Assembly (NCBI RefSeq): GCF_021431925.1
Contig: NZ_CP090371.1
Span: 2,232,001-2,296,000, forward strand
DNA length: 64,000 nucleotides
Direction of reading: 5' to 3'
Source of the DNA: Halobaculum sp. CBA1158
GTDB lineage: Archaea; Halobacteriota; Halobacteria; Halobacteriales; Haloferacaceae
Shown: piece by piece, positions 54,592 through 63,277 of the stretch
Position numbering within the stretch: the stretch's first letter is position 1
Layout: each line of letters begins with the position of its first letter
Notes under the pieces: generated by a model
Seen by the model: the letters and a program-made list of their open reading frames with translations, nothing else
The model's database searches: none
Told to the model about the DNA's origin: nothing
Program-made: the position numbers and the translations under genes

Positions 54592-54694
54592 CCGGAGCGA
54601 GCGAAGCGACCGCGAGCGAACGGGACGAGTGATCTCCCCGGCCTCCGCTCGCCGCCTGCCGAACGACTAACACCGCCGCCCGCGACCTGTCCCC

Positions 54695-55873
54695 ATGAGC
54701 GACGCAGGCGAGGTCGAGGGAGTCGACGCGGCGGTCATCGAAGAGAAGGTCGCGGCGGCGCGGGAGGCGGTCGCCGCCAGCGACGACGCGGACGCGTGGC
54801 TGTCGATCGGCCGCGAGACGGACGTGAGCCCGGAGCCGTGTTTCCCGTACCTGCTCGGGTTCGACGTGGTGTGGCCGACGGCGGTCGTCGTCGGCCCCGA
54901 GTCGTCGGCGGTCGTGCTCGGTCGCCACGACGCGCCGACGGCCCGCGACCTCGGGATTCACGAGGTGCGCGCGTACGACGAGTCGATCGCCGAGCCGCTG
55001 CGGGAGGTGCTCGACGAGATGGACGCCGAGCGCGTCGCGCTCAACTTCGACCGCGACGATGTCGTCGCCGACGGGCTCTCACACGGGCTGTTCCTCCAGC
55101 TTCGCGAGTACCTCCCGGACCGCGAGTTCGTGTCGGCGAGCGCCCTGATCCGTCGCCTGCGCGGAGTGAAATCCGAGACCGAGTACGATCGGATCCGCGC
55201 GGCCGCCGCCGAGACCGAGGAGTTGCTCCAGACCGCGACGGCGACGTGGACGCCGGCGACGACCGAACGCGAGTTCGTCGACTTCCTCCACGAGCGGATG
55301 GTCGAGCGCGGCCTCGACTCGGCGTGGGCGTGGGACTACTGCCCGACCGTCCACATGGGCGACCGCGAGGTCGGCCACACCCTCCCCGCCGATCACACCG
55401 TCGACGAGGGGGAACTGCTGCACGTCGATTTCGGCGTCCGACGCGACGGCTACGCGTCGGACATCCAGCGGCTGTGGGTCCGCGGGGAGGCGAGCGACGG
55501 CCTCCGAGAGGCGTTTCGGGACGTGCGCGCGGCCATCGACGCCGGCCACGACGCGCTCGAGGCCGGGGGCGTCGGCCACGAGGTCGACGCCGCCGCCCGC
55601 GAGGAACTCACCTCGCAGGGGTGGCCGGCGTTCGAACACGCCTTCGGCCACCAGGTCGGCCGGGCCGCCCACGACGGAGGCACCTTGCTCGGCCCGGAGT
55701 GGGAGCGCTACGGCGAGGCACCGCGCCACGAGGTCCGGTCGGGGGAAGTGTACACGATGGAGTTGGGCGTCGCCACCGAGTGGGGGTACGTCGGGCAGGA
55801 GGAGATGGTCCGGGTCACCGGGACGGGCACCGAGTGGGTGGTGCCGCCGCAGACCGAACTCCGGACGCTCTGA
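54695..55873 (+). CDS. M24 family metallopeptidase (Xaa-Pro peptidase)
   Basis: A 392-residue protein. The N-terminal creatinase-like domain (1-150) is followed by the pita-bread domain. Metal ligands lie in LHVDFGVRRDGYASDIQ (two Asp), HAFGHQVGRAAHDGG (His), TMELGV and GQEEMVRV (two Glu). It removes N-terminal residues before proline from peptides. The residue set seems intact, so it should be active. A start at ATG 54695 gives the usual length. Confidence 0.92.
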   Translation: MSDAGEVEGVDAAVIEEKVAAAREAVAASDDADAWLSIGRETDVSPEPCFPYLLGFDVVWPTAVVVGPESSAVVLGRHDAPTARDLGIHEVRAYDESIAEPLREVLDEMDAERVALNFDRDDVVADGLSHGLFLQLREYLPDREFVSASALIRRLRGVKSETEYDRIRAAAAETEELLQTATATWTPATTEREFVDFLHERMVERGLDSAWAWDYCPTVHMGDREVGHTLPADHTVDEGELLHVDFGVRRDGYASDIQRLWVRGEASDGLREAFRDVRAAIDAGHDALEAGGVGHEVDAAAREELTSQGWPAFEHAFGHQVGRAAHDGGTLLGPEWERYGEAPRHEVRSGEVYTMELGVATEWGYVGQEEMVRVTGTGTEWVVPPQTELRTL

Positions 55874-55980
55874 GCCCCGATCCGCCGGCGTGACGGGGGA
55901 GTGCTCGGCAACCACCGGCGACCGCCGACGGCGGCTCCCCGGAGCGGCACGGTGAAGTGCGGCGGGGTCCGACCCCCTGT

Positions 55981-57681
55981 GTGATCCCCGACCTCGTGAC
56001 CGCCTCGCGTGCGGCGGTCGTCGTCGCCGCGGTCCTCGCCGTCGCGGTCACGGTCGCGCTCGATCGACTCGCCGGTGGCGAGCGCGTCGCGGTCCTCCGG
56101 CGACGGTTCGTCCTCGGCGTCCCGTGGGGGACCCTGACCGTCACGGGACTCGTGCTCGCTGTGTACCTGTTCGTCCAGGGCGGGTGGACGAACTGGTACA
56201 GTCCGGTCGTGACGCCGTTTCGCGCGTGGTCGTACCTCGCGCCGCTGGGCGTCGCCGTCTCGGGGTTCGCCCACGCGGGACCGGGGCACCTCCTCGGCAA
56301 CTTGTTCGGCACGCTCGCGGTCGCGCCGCTCGTCGAGTACGCCGTCGGCCACTTCCCCCGCGAGCGCGGGTCGTCCTCGTTCGGGTCGGCCCGCGACAAT
56401 CCCTACGTCCGCGCGTTCGTGCTGTTCCCGGCCGCGACGGTCGCCGTCGGTCTCGCCTCGGGCGCGTTCGCGCTCGGGCCCGTCATCGGCTTCTCCGGGG
56501 TCGTGTTCGCGTTCGTCGGCGCGGCGCTGGTGTACCGCCCGCTCGGCACCGTCGTCGCGCTGTCGGCGTCGGGGCTGATATCGACGGCGTACCGGGCGCT
56601 CGCCTCGCCGGTGGTCGAGGCAAGCGGGCGTCCGGCGTACATCACCCCGTGGTGGGCCGACATCGCCATCCAGGGGCACGCGCTGGGCCTGCTCGTGGGC
56701 GTGCTCGCGGCGGCGTGGCTGGCGGCCGCCCGCGGCGACGACCTCCCGCGACCGCGACGGCTGGCGCTGGGGGCGCTGTTGGTCGCCGTCGAGCAGTCGC
56801 TGTGGGCGGTGTACTGGTACCGCGGCGGCGAGACGTACGTGCTCTATCGGGGGGTCGGCCTCGCGCTCGTCGCGGTCGCGGCGGTGCTCGTGGCCGCGCT
56901 GGCGGTCGACCGCGACGCGCCTCCCGCCGACACCGTCCGGGAGGCGCTCCGGGACCTCACCCCCCGTCGGGGGTCGGTCGCGGCCCTGCTGGTCGTGCTC
57001 GCGGCGCTGTCGGGGCCCGCCGTGGTCGTGAACCTCGCGGCCGTCGACGACGACCCCCTCCCCGGCGATCCCGTCGAGGTCCGCGGGTACACGGTCACCT
57101 ACGCCGAGGGCGTCGAGAACGGGATGGTGTCGGTCGTCGACGTGGAGGCGTTCGGCGAGACGACGAGCGTCACCACCTCCGGAGTGCTCGTTCGCAACCC
57201 CGACCGGGGCGTGTGGGCGACGGCCGTCTCGAAGGGGCGGCTGGCGTTCGCCGGGCGACAGCGCGTCGTCGTCGGCGGCCTCGGCTGGCGGGAGGTCGTC
57301 ACCGTCACCCGACGCGGGTGGACGACCGTCGGCGGCGACGGGCCCGCCTACCGGGTGACGCTCTCGCACGACGGGGAGACGACGCTGGCGTACCTGTCGA
57401 ACGCCTCGACGGCGGGCCCGCGGATCGACGGCCGTAACGTCTCAGTCGCCCCCACGGGCTCCGGCTTCGAACTCGTCGTCGCCGGCGACAACGACACCGT
57501 CCGGGCTCCGATCCCCGGGGAGAACGAGACCGTCACGGCCAACGGCCTGACGTTCGTCCGCGAGGGCCGCGCGGTGGTCGCGCTCGCCGGCGAGGTGACC
57601 GGCGACCCGGCCGCGGGGAACGTCACCGCGCCGACGCGCGTTCGGGTGGCGACGCGGGAACGCTACGGCGGCGAGAACTGA
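55981..57681 (+). CDS. rhomboid family protease with long C-terminal extracytoplasmic region
   Basis: A 566-residue membrane protein read from GTG 55981 (GTG 55957 is possible). Six or more membrane segments hold the rhomboid motifs: AHAGPGHLLGNLFG (about H98, H103, N107), catalytic GFSGVVFAF (Ser172), and the catalytic histidine in AIQGHALGLL (H233). Two more membrane helices follow near 285-305 and 330-350. A C-terminal domain of about 210 residues has beta-rich, acidic, Thr/Val sequence. That domain may bind substrates or cell-surface proteins. Rhomboids usually end after the core, so the tail is unusual. Confidence 0.9.
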   Translation: MIPDLVTASRAAVVVAAVLAVAVTVALDRLAGGERVAVLRRRFVLGVPWGTLTVTGLVLAVYLFVQGGWTNWYSPVVTPFRAWSYLAPLGVAVSGFAHAGPGHLLGNLFGTLAVAPLVEYAVGHFPRERGSSSFGSARDNPYVRAFVLFPAATVAVGLASGAFALGPVIGFSGVVFAFVGAALVYRPLGTVVALSASGLISTAYRALASPVVEASGRPAYITPWWADIAIQGHALGLLVGVLAAAWLAAARGDDLPRPRRLALGALLVAVEQSLWAVYWYRGGETYVLYRGVGLALVAVAAVLVAALAVDRDAPPADTVREALRDLTPRRGSVAALLVVLAALSGPAVVVNLAAVDDDPLPGDPVEVRGYTVTYAEGVENGMVSVVDVEAFGETTSVTTSGVLVRNPDRGVWATAVSKGRLAFAGRQRVVVGGLGWREVVTVTRRGWTTVGGDGPAYRVTLSHDGETTLAYLSNASTAGPRIDGRNVSVAPTGSGFELVVAGDNDTVRAPIPGENETVTANGLTFVREGRAVVALAGEVTGDPAAGNVTAPTRVRVATRERYGGEN

Positions 57682-57702
57682 GATCCGGGCGACCGCGAGT
57701 CG

Positions 57703-58425
57703 TCAGTCGTCGCTCGCGCGGCTCCACTCGATCCGGAACACCTCGGCGTCCACGTCGGCCGACTCGTTCGTCTGATGGCCGTACGTCCGGTCGAGCGTGA
57801 GCGTCGCCGCGAAGGCGTCGGTCACCGCGCCGCCCTCGTCGGCGGCGAACGACTCGACGAACTCCCGGCTACCTGCGTTGTGCACCGAGTAAGACACGTC
57901 CGCGAGGTCCGCGACCGTCGCGAGAAACGCGCGGTCCGCATGCTCGTTGCCCGTCTGTGCGCCGAACGGGGGGTTCATGATCGCCGTGACCGCCCCGTCG
58001 CCTCCGGTGTCGGTGTCGCCTCCGGCGTCGCTGTCGCCTCCGTCACCGCCGCGTTCCCCGTCGCCGACGGCGACGAGTCGATCGCGCGTCAGGGGCGGCC
58101 GAGTCGCGTCGGCGTTGACCCAATGGACGGCGGTGCGCGCGCCGACTCGACGTTCGTTGTCGCGGGCGACCGCCAGCGCGCCGGCGTCGAGTTCCACGCC
58201 GACGACGCGGTCGGCCCCCCGGAGGGCGGCACCGAGCGCGAACATGCCGGTTCCGGCCCCCAGGTCGACGACGGTGCGACCGTCGAGGTCGCCACGGAGG
58301 TCCGCGAGGTGGACGACGTGGGCCGCCACGTCGGCGGGCGTGGGGTACTGTTCGAGGGCGGCGGTGGGATCGGCGAAGCCGGCGACGACCGCCAACTCGC
58401 CCTCCAGCGCGCGACGGGTGTTCAC
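57703..58425 (-). CDS. METTL5-like N6-adenine methyltransferase
   Basis: A 240-residue SAM-dependent enzyme. Motif I is VVDLGAGTGMFALGAAL (52-68), and the catalytic NPPF is at 151-154 (IMNPPFGAQTG). This order and the HADRAFLATV segment match the METTL5 family that methylates adenine in small-subunit rRNA. Between motif I and NPPF, residues about 117-144 hold a Gly/Asp insertion (GERGGDGGDSDAGGDTDTGG). It starts 4 nt after the gene at 58430, so the two form an operon. The partner protein TRMT112, needed by eukaryotic METTL5, is not visible. Confidence 0.88.
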   Translation of the reverse strand: MNTRRALEGELAVVAGFADPTAALEQYPTPADVAAHVVHLADLRGDLDGRTVVDLGAGTGMFALGAALRGADRVVGVELDAGALAVARDNERRVGARTAVHWVNADATRPPLTRDRLVAVGDGERGGDGGDSDAGGDTDTGGDGAVTAIMNPPFGAQTGNEHADRAFLATVADLADVSYSVHNAGSREFVESFAADEGGAVTDAFAATLTLDRTYGHQTNESADVDAEVFRIEWSRASDD

Positions 58426-58429
58426 CGGC

Positions 58430-58888
58430 TCAGTCGTCGCCGACGCGGTCGGCGGTGTCGGCGACGACGGTGCCGGCGGCGCTGTCAGTCGCCGCGGTGA
58501 TCCCCCCGCCGGTGACCGTCAGCGAGACGCCCTCGCGGTCGGCCCGCTCGTCGAGCGCGTCGAGCGCCGGAGCGACCTTGCCGGGAGCGGCCACGTCGCC
58601 GGGATCGACGACGAGCTCGCCGGCACCGAGGTGCGATGCCGCCCGCAGCAGCGAGCGCAGACGGTCGGCCTCGCGCTGGGTCTCGATCGAACAGTCCGTC
58701 CCGAAGTCCGCCTCGACCCGCAGACCGGCCGGGACGTACCCCTCGTCGGCGAGGGCCGCACGGAGGTTCCGGAGGTCGCCGGGGGCCGTCGACTCCAGCG
58801 CTGCCGCCTCGACGATCACCGGCTCCGCGTCGACCGACTCGGCGCTGGCGACCGCCCGCTGGACGTGTGATGCCGCGTGTGTGCTCAT
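58430..58888 (-). CDS. haloarchaeal protein, unknown function, in operon with METTL5-like gene
   Basis: A 152-residue protein, mostly helix and strand mix with EAAALESTAPGDLRNLRAAL and LRVEADFGTDCSIETQREAD. It carries no known motif. The gene leads the operon: its stop is 4 nt before the methyltransferase ATG. The upstream spacer (58889-58960) is AT-rich, with a TTTTGTATTACC element on the minus strand. Association with rRNA methylation is inferred only. Confidence 0.8.
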   Translation of the reverse strand: MSTHAASHVQRAVASAESVDAEPVIVEAAALESTAPGDLRNLRAALADEGYVPAGLRVEADFGTDCSIETQREADRLRSLLRAASHLGAGELVVDPGDVAAPGKVAPALDALDERADREGVSLTVTGGGITAATDSAAGTVVADTADRVGDD

Positions 58889-59130
58889 GGCTGTCTCCTA
58901 GAGACGGTAATACAAAAGCGTTTGTGAATAATTAGTAGTTATTCCGCAGCGATCTCCACGGGCGATCGACGGCCGTCGGTCGCCGACGCCGGGAGTGGCG
59001 CGGGCGCGTCTGACGCCGGCGATTCGGGCATCACATACCTATCGATCCGGTTGAGACCCCCGAATCTTCCAAAAACCGGTGACTCGACCGATGTCGCTCG
59101 CAGATGCTCCTGGTCGAGCCGCCCCAATAG

Positions 59131-59137
59131 TTAAATA
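59131..59137 (+). promoter_or_regulatory. TATA box of tfb
   Basis: TTAAATA centred 28 nt before the TFB ATG at 59162, the spacing expected for a leaderless transcript. It lies in an AT-rich pocket. Confidence 0.65.
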
Positions 59138-59161
59138 CGAGCGGCGACACAAGACTTATCA

Positions 59162-60118
59162 ATGGAAGGTCCGAGCCGACAGCGACAGCGGGAGAGCGAC
59201 GAGTCGGAGACCCAGTCGGACGAGACGCTCACGTGCCCGGAGTGTTCCAGCGACGACGTCGTCATGGACGCCGACCAGGGGGAGTTGGTCTGTGACGACT
59301 GCGGGCTCGTGCTGGACGAGCGCCAGATCGATCGGGGACCGGAGTGGCGGGCGTTCAACCACTCCGAGCGTCAGTCGAAGTCCCGCGTTGGGGCCCCAGT
59401 CACCGAGACCATGCACGACAAGGGTCTCACCACCACCATCGACTGGAAGGACAAGGACGCTTACGGTCGGTCGCTCTCCTCGGAGAAGCGCTCGCAGATG
59501 CACCGCCTCCGCAAGTGGCAGGAGCGCATCCGCACCAAAGACGCCGGCGAGCGCAACCTCCAGTTCGCCCTCTCGGAGATCGACCGCATGGCGAGCGCCC
59601 TCGGGGTTCCGCGGTCGGTCCGGGAGGTCGCCTCCGTGATTTATCGGCGTGCGCTCAAAGAGGACCTCATCCGCGGGCGCTCCATCGAGGGCGTCGCAAC
59701 CGCGGCGCTGTACGCCGCCTGCCGCCAGGAGGGCATCCCCCGGTCGCTCGACGAGGTCGCGGAGGTGTCGCGAGTCGAGCAGAAGGAGATCGGTCGGACC
59801 TACCGCTACATCTCCCAGGAACTCGGCCTGGAGTTGAAGCCCGTCGACCCCAAGCAGTTCGTTCCCCGCTTCGCATCCGCGCTCGGCCTCAGCGAGGAGA
59901 CCCAGGCCAAGGCGACGGAGATCATCGACGTGTCCGCCGAGCAGGGACTGCTCTCGGGCAAGTCACCCACGGGCTTTGCGGCCGCCGCCATCTACGCGGC
60001 CTCCCTGCTGTGCAACGAGAAGAAGACTCAACGCGAAGTCGCCGACGTCGCCCAAGTCACCGAAGTCACCATCCGAAACCGGTATCAAGAACAGATCGAA
60101 GCCATGGGCTTCCGCTGA
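59162..60118 (+). CDS. tfb: transcription initiation factor TFB
   Basis: A 318-residue archaeal TFIIB. A zinc ribbon has C25, C28, C44 and C47 ([10 protein letters not shown] and LVCDDCGLV). The B-reader region with [16 protein letters not shown] follows. Two cyclin repeats cover about 120-210 and 215-305 ([20 protein letters not shown], then [17 protein letters not shown]). The C-terminal helix-turn-helix ([20 protein letters not shown]) recognises the BRE. Haloarchaea carry several TFBs, and this one cannot be placed among them without alignment. Confidence 0.97.
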   Translation: MEGPSRQRQRESDESETQSDETLTCPECSSDDVVMDADQGELVCDDCGLVLDERQIDRGPEWRAFNHSERQSKSRVGAPVTETMHDKGLTTTIDWKDKDAYGRSLSSEKRSQMHRLRKWQERIRTKDAGERNLQFALSEIDRMASALGVPRSVREVASVIYRRALKEDLIRGRSIEGVATAALYAACRQEGIPRSLDEVAEVSRVEQKEIGRTYRYISQELGLELKPVDPKQFVPRFASALGLSEETQAKATEIIDVSAEQGLLSGKSPTGFAAAAIYAASLLCNEKKTQREVADVAQVTEVTIRNRYQEQIEAMGFR

Positions 60119-60353
60119 CGGACGGCGAGAACCGACGATACCCCGCGAACCCTTTTATCCGATACCGGGACCAGCCCCGTCGTGACCGGAGTGCCGCCAC
60201 GCGACGGTCAGCGAGTGCGAGGTCGACGAACCGGAGACCTCGATGCGAACGGCGCAGCCGTGAGCGAGTGCGGTCATCCGTCGCGTGTGCTGTGCGCCGA
60301 ACCGGAGCCCCGTTCGGCGTCGACCGCCCGACAGCCAGTACCCAGCGTCCCGC

Positions 60354-62024
60354 TCACTCCTCGACGAACACGACGACCGTCCGGTCCCACAGCCCCAGAC
60401 GGAGGTCGTACTGCTCGTAGCCGTCGAGCGTCGTGGTGACCGTGACCCGCTGGTCCGGGGTCGTGACGACGACCGGCGGCGGGTCCTCCGCGAGTTGGCC
60501 CGCCGAGAGGACGCTCGACGACTCCGCGCCCATCCGCTCGAAGTACCACTGCAGCGGGAGCCGCGCCCCCCAGGCCTCGCGGTCGCCGCGTTCGACCGGC
60601 GGAAGCGCGTACTCCTGGCCGGTGTGGAGGTCGCGACCGACGTACACCACGTCGCTGCCGTCCCCGTCGCCGGCGCGGTCGTCGATGGCCGCCTCGGCGG
60701 CCGCAATCATCGGGTCGAGGTCGTCCGACGGTTGGGCGAACTGCGCGTACGGCGAGCCCGGCTCCGGGGCCGCGTAGACGCCGGCCGCCGTGCCGCCGTA
60801 GCCGACGAGACCGGCGGAGGCGACGAGCAGCACCGCGAGCAGCAGCGCCGGGTCGGCGGGCGTCGCACGCGCGCCGGCCCAGCGGGCGACCCGAGCCAGC
60901 CCCACAGCGCCGGGGAGCGCCAGTAGCGGGACGACGTGGACGACCGACCACGGGGCCACCGGCAGGGCGACGACCGGGAAGACGAGCAGCCCGAACCCGG
61001 CCGCGTAGCCGCCGAAGGCGACGACGCCGCGGGTGTCGGAACGGTACCGCTCTACGAGGAAGCCGAGGATGCCGAACCCGAGCGCCGGCCAGGCGGTGGC
61101 GACGAGCGTCCGGGCGTAGCCGACGACCGCGGGGATGAACGACTCGCCGTCGGCCGGCGGGTCGAGCCGGTGGGCGAACCGGAGGGAGACGAACCGCTCG
61201 GGGGCCTCCGAGACCGCGAACGACACCGCCGTCGGGAGCGTCGACGGGTCCCACAGCCCGGGAGCGACGCCGCCGCCGCGGGGCGCGAACAGCAGGAGTG
61301 CGACGCCGAGAAAAACGAACGCCGCGCGCGCCAGCGGCGTCGCGGTGGCGCGGAGCCACGCGAGTCCCCGGGTCGCGCGAGCGAACGCCGCGGCCGGGAC
61401 GCCGCGGACCCGGGCCTCGTCGAAGACGAACGCGGCGGCGACGAGCCACACGACCGGGTACGCGACGGCGAACCCCGACGAGCCGAGCGCGAGCGCGAAG
61501 GCGGCCGCCGAGAGGTACAGCGGCCAGCGCGCGCCGGTGTCGCGGTGGCGGACGACGCCGCCGACCGCGACGAGGCCGAACGCGGCCGCGGGCACGTCGC
61601 CGCGGAGGAACCGCGAGTAGTAGATCAGAAGCGGCGACCCGGCCAAGAGCGCCGCGAGCGCGACGGTCTCGTCGTCGCGAAGCGTGCCGCGGAACAACAG
61701 CGCCGCCGCGGGGAGGAGCCCGCCCACGACCGCGACGAACGCCCGAGCGGCGGCGTCGGAGCGTCCGAGCGCCGCGATCGTCCGCGCGGTCCCGAGGTGG
61801 ACGAGCGGTCCGCCGAGCGCCGGTCGGTAGGAGTAGACGCCGGTGTCGAGGTAGCGGAGGCTCCAGTAGCCGGCCCGACCCTCGTGCCAGTGGAACGGGC
61901 GGGCGTCGAGGAAGACGGCCCGCGCGAGCAGCGCGAGCGCGACGACGGCCGCGACCGCGACCGCGACGCGGGAGCCGTCGAGACGCCCCGGTCGCGATCG
62001 GTCCTCTCGGTCGCCGTCGGACAT
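60354..62024 (-). CDS. agl23: Agl23-like membrane protein (TIGR03663, glycosylation-associated)
   Basis: A 556-residue polytopic membrane protein. The N-terminal motif DARPFHWHEGRAGYWSLRYL is close to the acidic loop of archaeal dolichol-linked glycosyltransferase-like proteins. Some 11-12 helices follow, with ALLAGSPLLIYYSRFLRGD. The C-terminal extracellular part of about 130 residues has no clear motif. The family is tied to flippase activity in S-layer N-glycosylation. It acts in the cytoplasmic membrane. The ATG at 62024 is chosen because upstream codons look noncoding. Confidence 0.9.
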   Translation of the reverse strand: MSDGDREDRSRPGRLDGSRVAVAVAAVVALALLARAVFLDARPFHWHEGRAGYWSLRYLDTGVYSYRPALGGPLVHLGTARTIAALGRSDAAARAFVAVVGGLLPAAALLFRGTLRDDETVALAALLAGSPLLIYYSRFLRGDVPAAAFGLVAVGGVVRHRDTGARWPLYLSAAAFALALGSSGFAVAYPVVWLVAAAFVFDEARVRGVPAAAFARATRGLAWLRATATPLARAAFVFLGVALLLFAPRGGGVAPGLWDPSTLPTAVSFAVSEAPERFVSLRFAHRLDPPADGESFIPAVVGYARTLVATAWPALGFGILGFLVERYRSDTRGVVAFGGYAAGFGLLVFPVVALPVAPWSVVHVVPLLALPGAVGLARVARWAGARATPADPALLLAVLLVASAGLVGYGGTAAGVYAAPEPGSPYAQFAQPSDDLDPMIAAAEAAIDDRAGDGDGSDVVYVGRDLHTGQEYALPPVERGDREAWGARLPLQWYFERMGAESSSVLSAGQLAEDPPPVVVTTPDQRVTVTTTLDGYEQYDLRLGLWDRTVVVFVEE

Positions 62025-62167
62025 ACCCGGCCGTGCCTCCGCCGCGGTAGTATGTCTTCGGGTTTCCAGCGCCCGCGGCCGCGTCGCGACGGCGGCCCGC
62101 GCGCGAACCGGACCGGTGTCCACGGGCGAGACGACACGCTCTTTCGGGCTCGGCGTCGAACGCGGGT

Positions 62168-62479
62168 ATGTCGCTGGTCGCGTCGCTGCCGGGTCGTCCG
62201 CTCACCGACGGGGAGATCGCCTCGCTCAACCGCGCCGACGCCGTCGAGCTCGCCGTCGCCGTCGACAGCGAGACCGCGTCCGAGGCCGCCGAGGCCAACG
62301 CCGCCGCCGACGGGGCGGAGGGGTTGCTCCTCGCGACCGACGCGTGGGTGAAGGGCCTGGACTTCCTCGGTGGCGCGTGGGAGGTCGTCGAGACCGTCCC
62401 CATCGACGGGGAGGGCGACCGCTACGACGCGCTTCGCGCCTGCGAGGACGCCGTCCGCGCGAACCGCGAGCGCGAGTAA
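62168..62479 (+). CDS. small haloarchaeal protein, unknown function
   Basis: A 103-residue protein with a possible beta-alpha fold: LTDGEIASLNRADAVELAVA and AEGLLLATDAWVKGLDFLGG. It is acidic at the C-terminus. No motif recognised. Codon use and composition are typical. It is divergent from agl23 with a 143-nt spacer, and is followed by a stem with a T-run. Confidence 0.75.
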   Translation: MSLVASLPGRPLTDGEIASLNRADAVELAVAVDSETASEAAEANAAADGAEGLLLATDAWVKGLDFLGGAWEVVETVPIDGEGDRYDALRACEDAVRANRERE

Positions 62480-62543
62480 CAGACGTGGAGTAGCCGGGAG
62501 CCGACGACCGGACGCGATCGTCCGACTCGACTCCCGTATACGG

Positions 62544-62576
62544 CCGGCGGACGCACCCGTCGGCCGCCGGTTTTTT
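62544..62576 (+). terminator. stem-loop with six T residues
   Basis: CCGGCGG (62544-62550) pairs with CCGCCGG (62564-62570), then T6 at 62571-62576. This looks like a terminator for the preceding gene. The T-run also sits about 28-33 nt before the UspA ATG, where a TATA box would be, so a dual role is possible. Confidence 0.45.
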
Positions 62577-62603
62577 CGCGTGGCTCGCGTATGACGAGGT
62601 GAC

Positions 62604-63038
62604 ATGTACGACGAGATCCTGGTTCCGACCGACGGGAGTCCCGCCGCCGACGCCGCCGTCGAGCACGCCGTGACGATCGCCGACCGATTCGACGCCACGG
62701 TCCACGCGCTGTACGTCGTCGACGCGACCGCGTACTCGACGCTGGAGGCCGGCGGCGAGGTCGTCGTCGACGCCCTAGAGCAGGAGGGGGAAGACGCGGT
62801 CAAGCGGATCGCCGAGGCGGCCGACACGGAGGACCTCCCCGTGATCGAGTCGGTCGTCTCCGGCACCGCCTACCAGTCGATCACGGAGTACGCCGACGAC
62901 GAGGGCATCGACATGATCGTGATGGGGACGCACGGTCGACAGGGGCTCGACCGCTACCTGCTCGGCTCGGTCACCGAACGCGTCGTCCGGTCGGCCGACC
63001 AGCCGGTGCTCACGGTCCGCCAGCCCGACGACGAGTAG
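62604..63038 (+). CDS. universal stress protein (UspA family)
   Basis: A 144-residue protein. MYDEILVPTDGSPAADAAVEHA is the family N-terminus, with the ATP-binding G-x2-G-x9-G-S motif near the end (GTHGRQGLDRYLLGSVTERV). This marks the ATP-binding class. It likely forms a dimer. Haloarchaea encode many such proteins, so a specific role cannot be given. Confidence 0.95.
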   Translation: MYDEILVPTDGSPAADAAVEHAVTIADRFDATVHALYVVDATAYSTLEAGGEVVVDALEQEGEDAVKRIAEAADTEDLPVIESVVSGTAYQSITEYADDEGIDMIVMGTHGRQGLDRYLLGSVTERVVRSADQPVLTVRQPDDE

Positions 63039-63123
63039 ATCGCCGCTCCGCTGTTCTGTCGGTGGTGTCGGCGCTGTCGGTGTCACCGTCGCTGTCGCTG
63101 TCGCGGGAGCCGTCGCGATCCTC

Positions 63124-63197
63124 GTCGCTGCCGCCGGTGTCGCAATCCCCGTCGCTGCCGCCGGTGTCGCAATCCCCGTCGCTGTCGCCGGTGTCGT
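63124..63197. repeat. 27-bp tandem repeat before M20 gene
   Basis: Copies at 63124-63150 and 63151-63177 are identical, and a partial third follows. The unit starts gtcgctgccgccggtgtcgc and ends aatcccc. On the minus strand it gives an acidic repeat (CDTGGSDGD) inside an open frame that has no other support. Confidence 0.8.
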
Positions 63198-63277
63198 CGT
63201 CGCGGCAGCCGTCCCGATCGTCGGTCCACGCTTCCGCGAGGCCCGGGTTTATCACCGCAGACGCGGACCACTCGGGT

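Noticed and set aside
58939-59127. Minus-strand frame of 62 codons between the METTL5 operon and tfb
   Set aside because: It covers the tfb TATA region and has poor composition with no motif.
63010-63255. Minus-strand frame of 81 codons with acidic repeats
   Set aside because: Built from the 27-bp tandem repeat and overlapping the UspA end; no start context and no folded segment.
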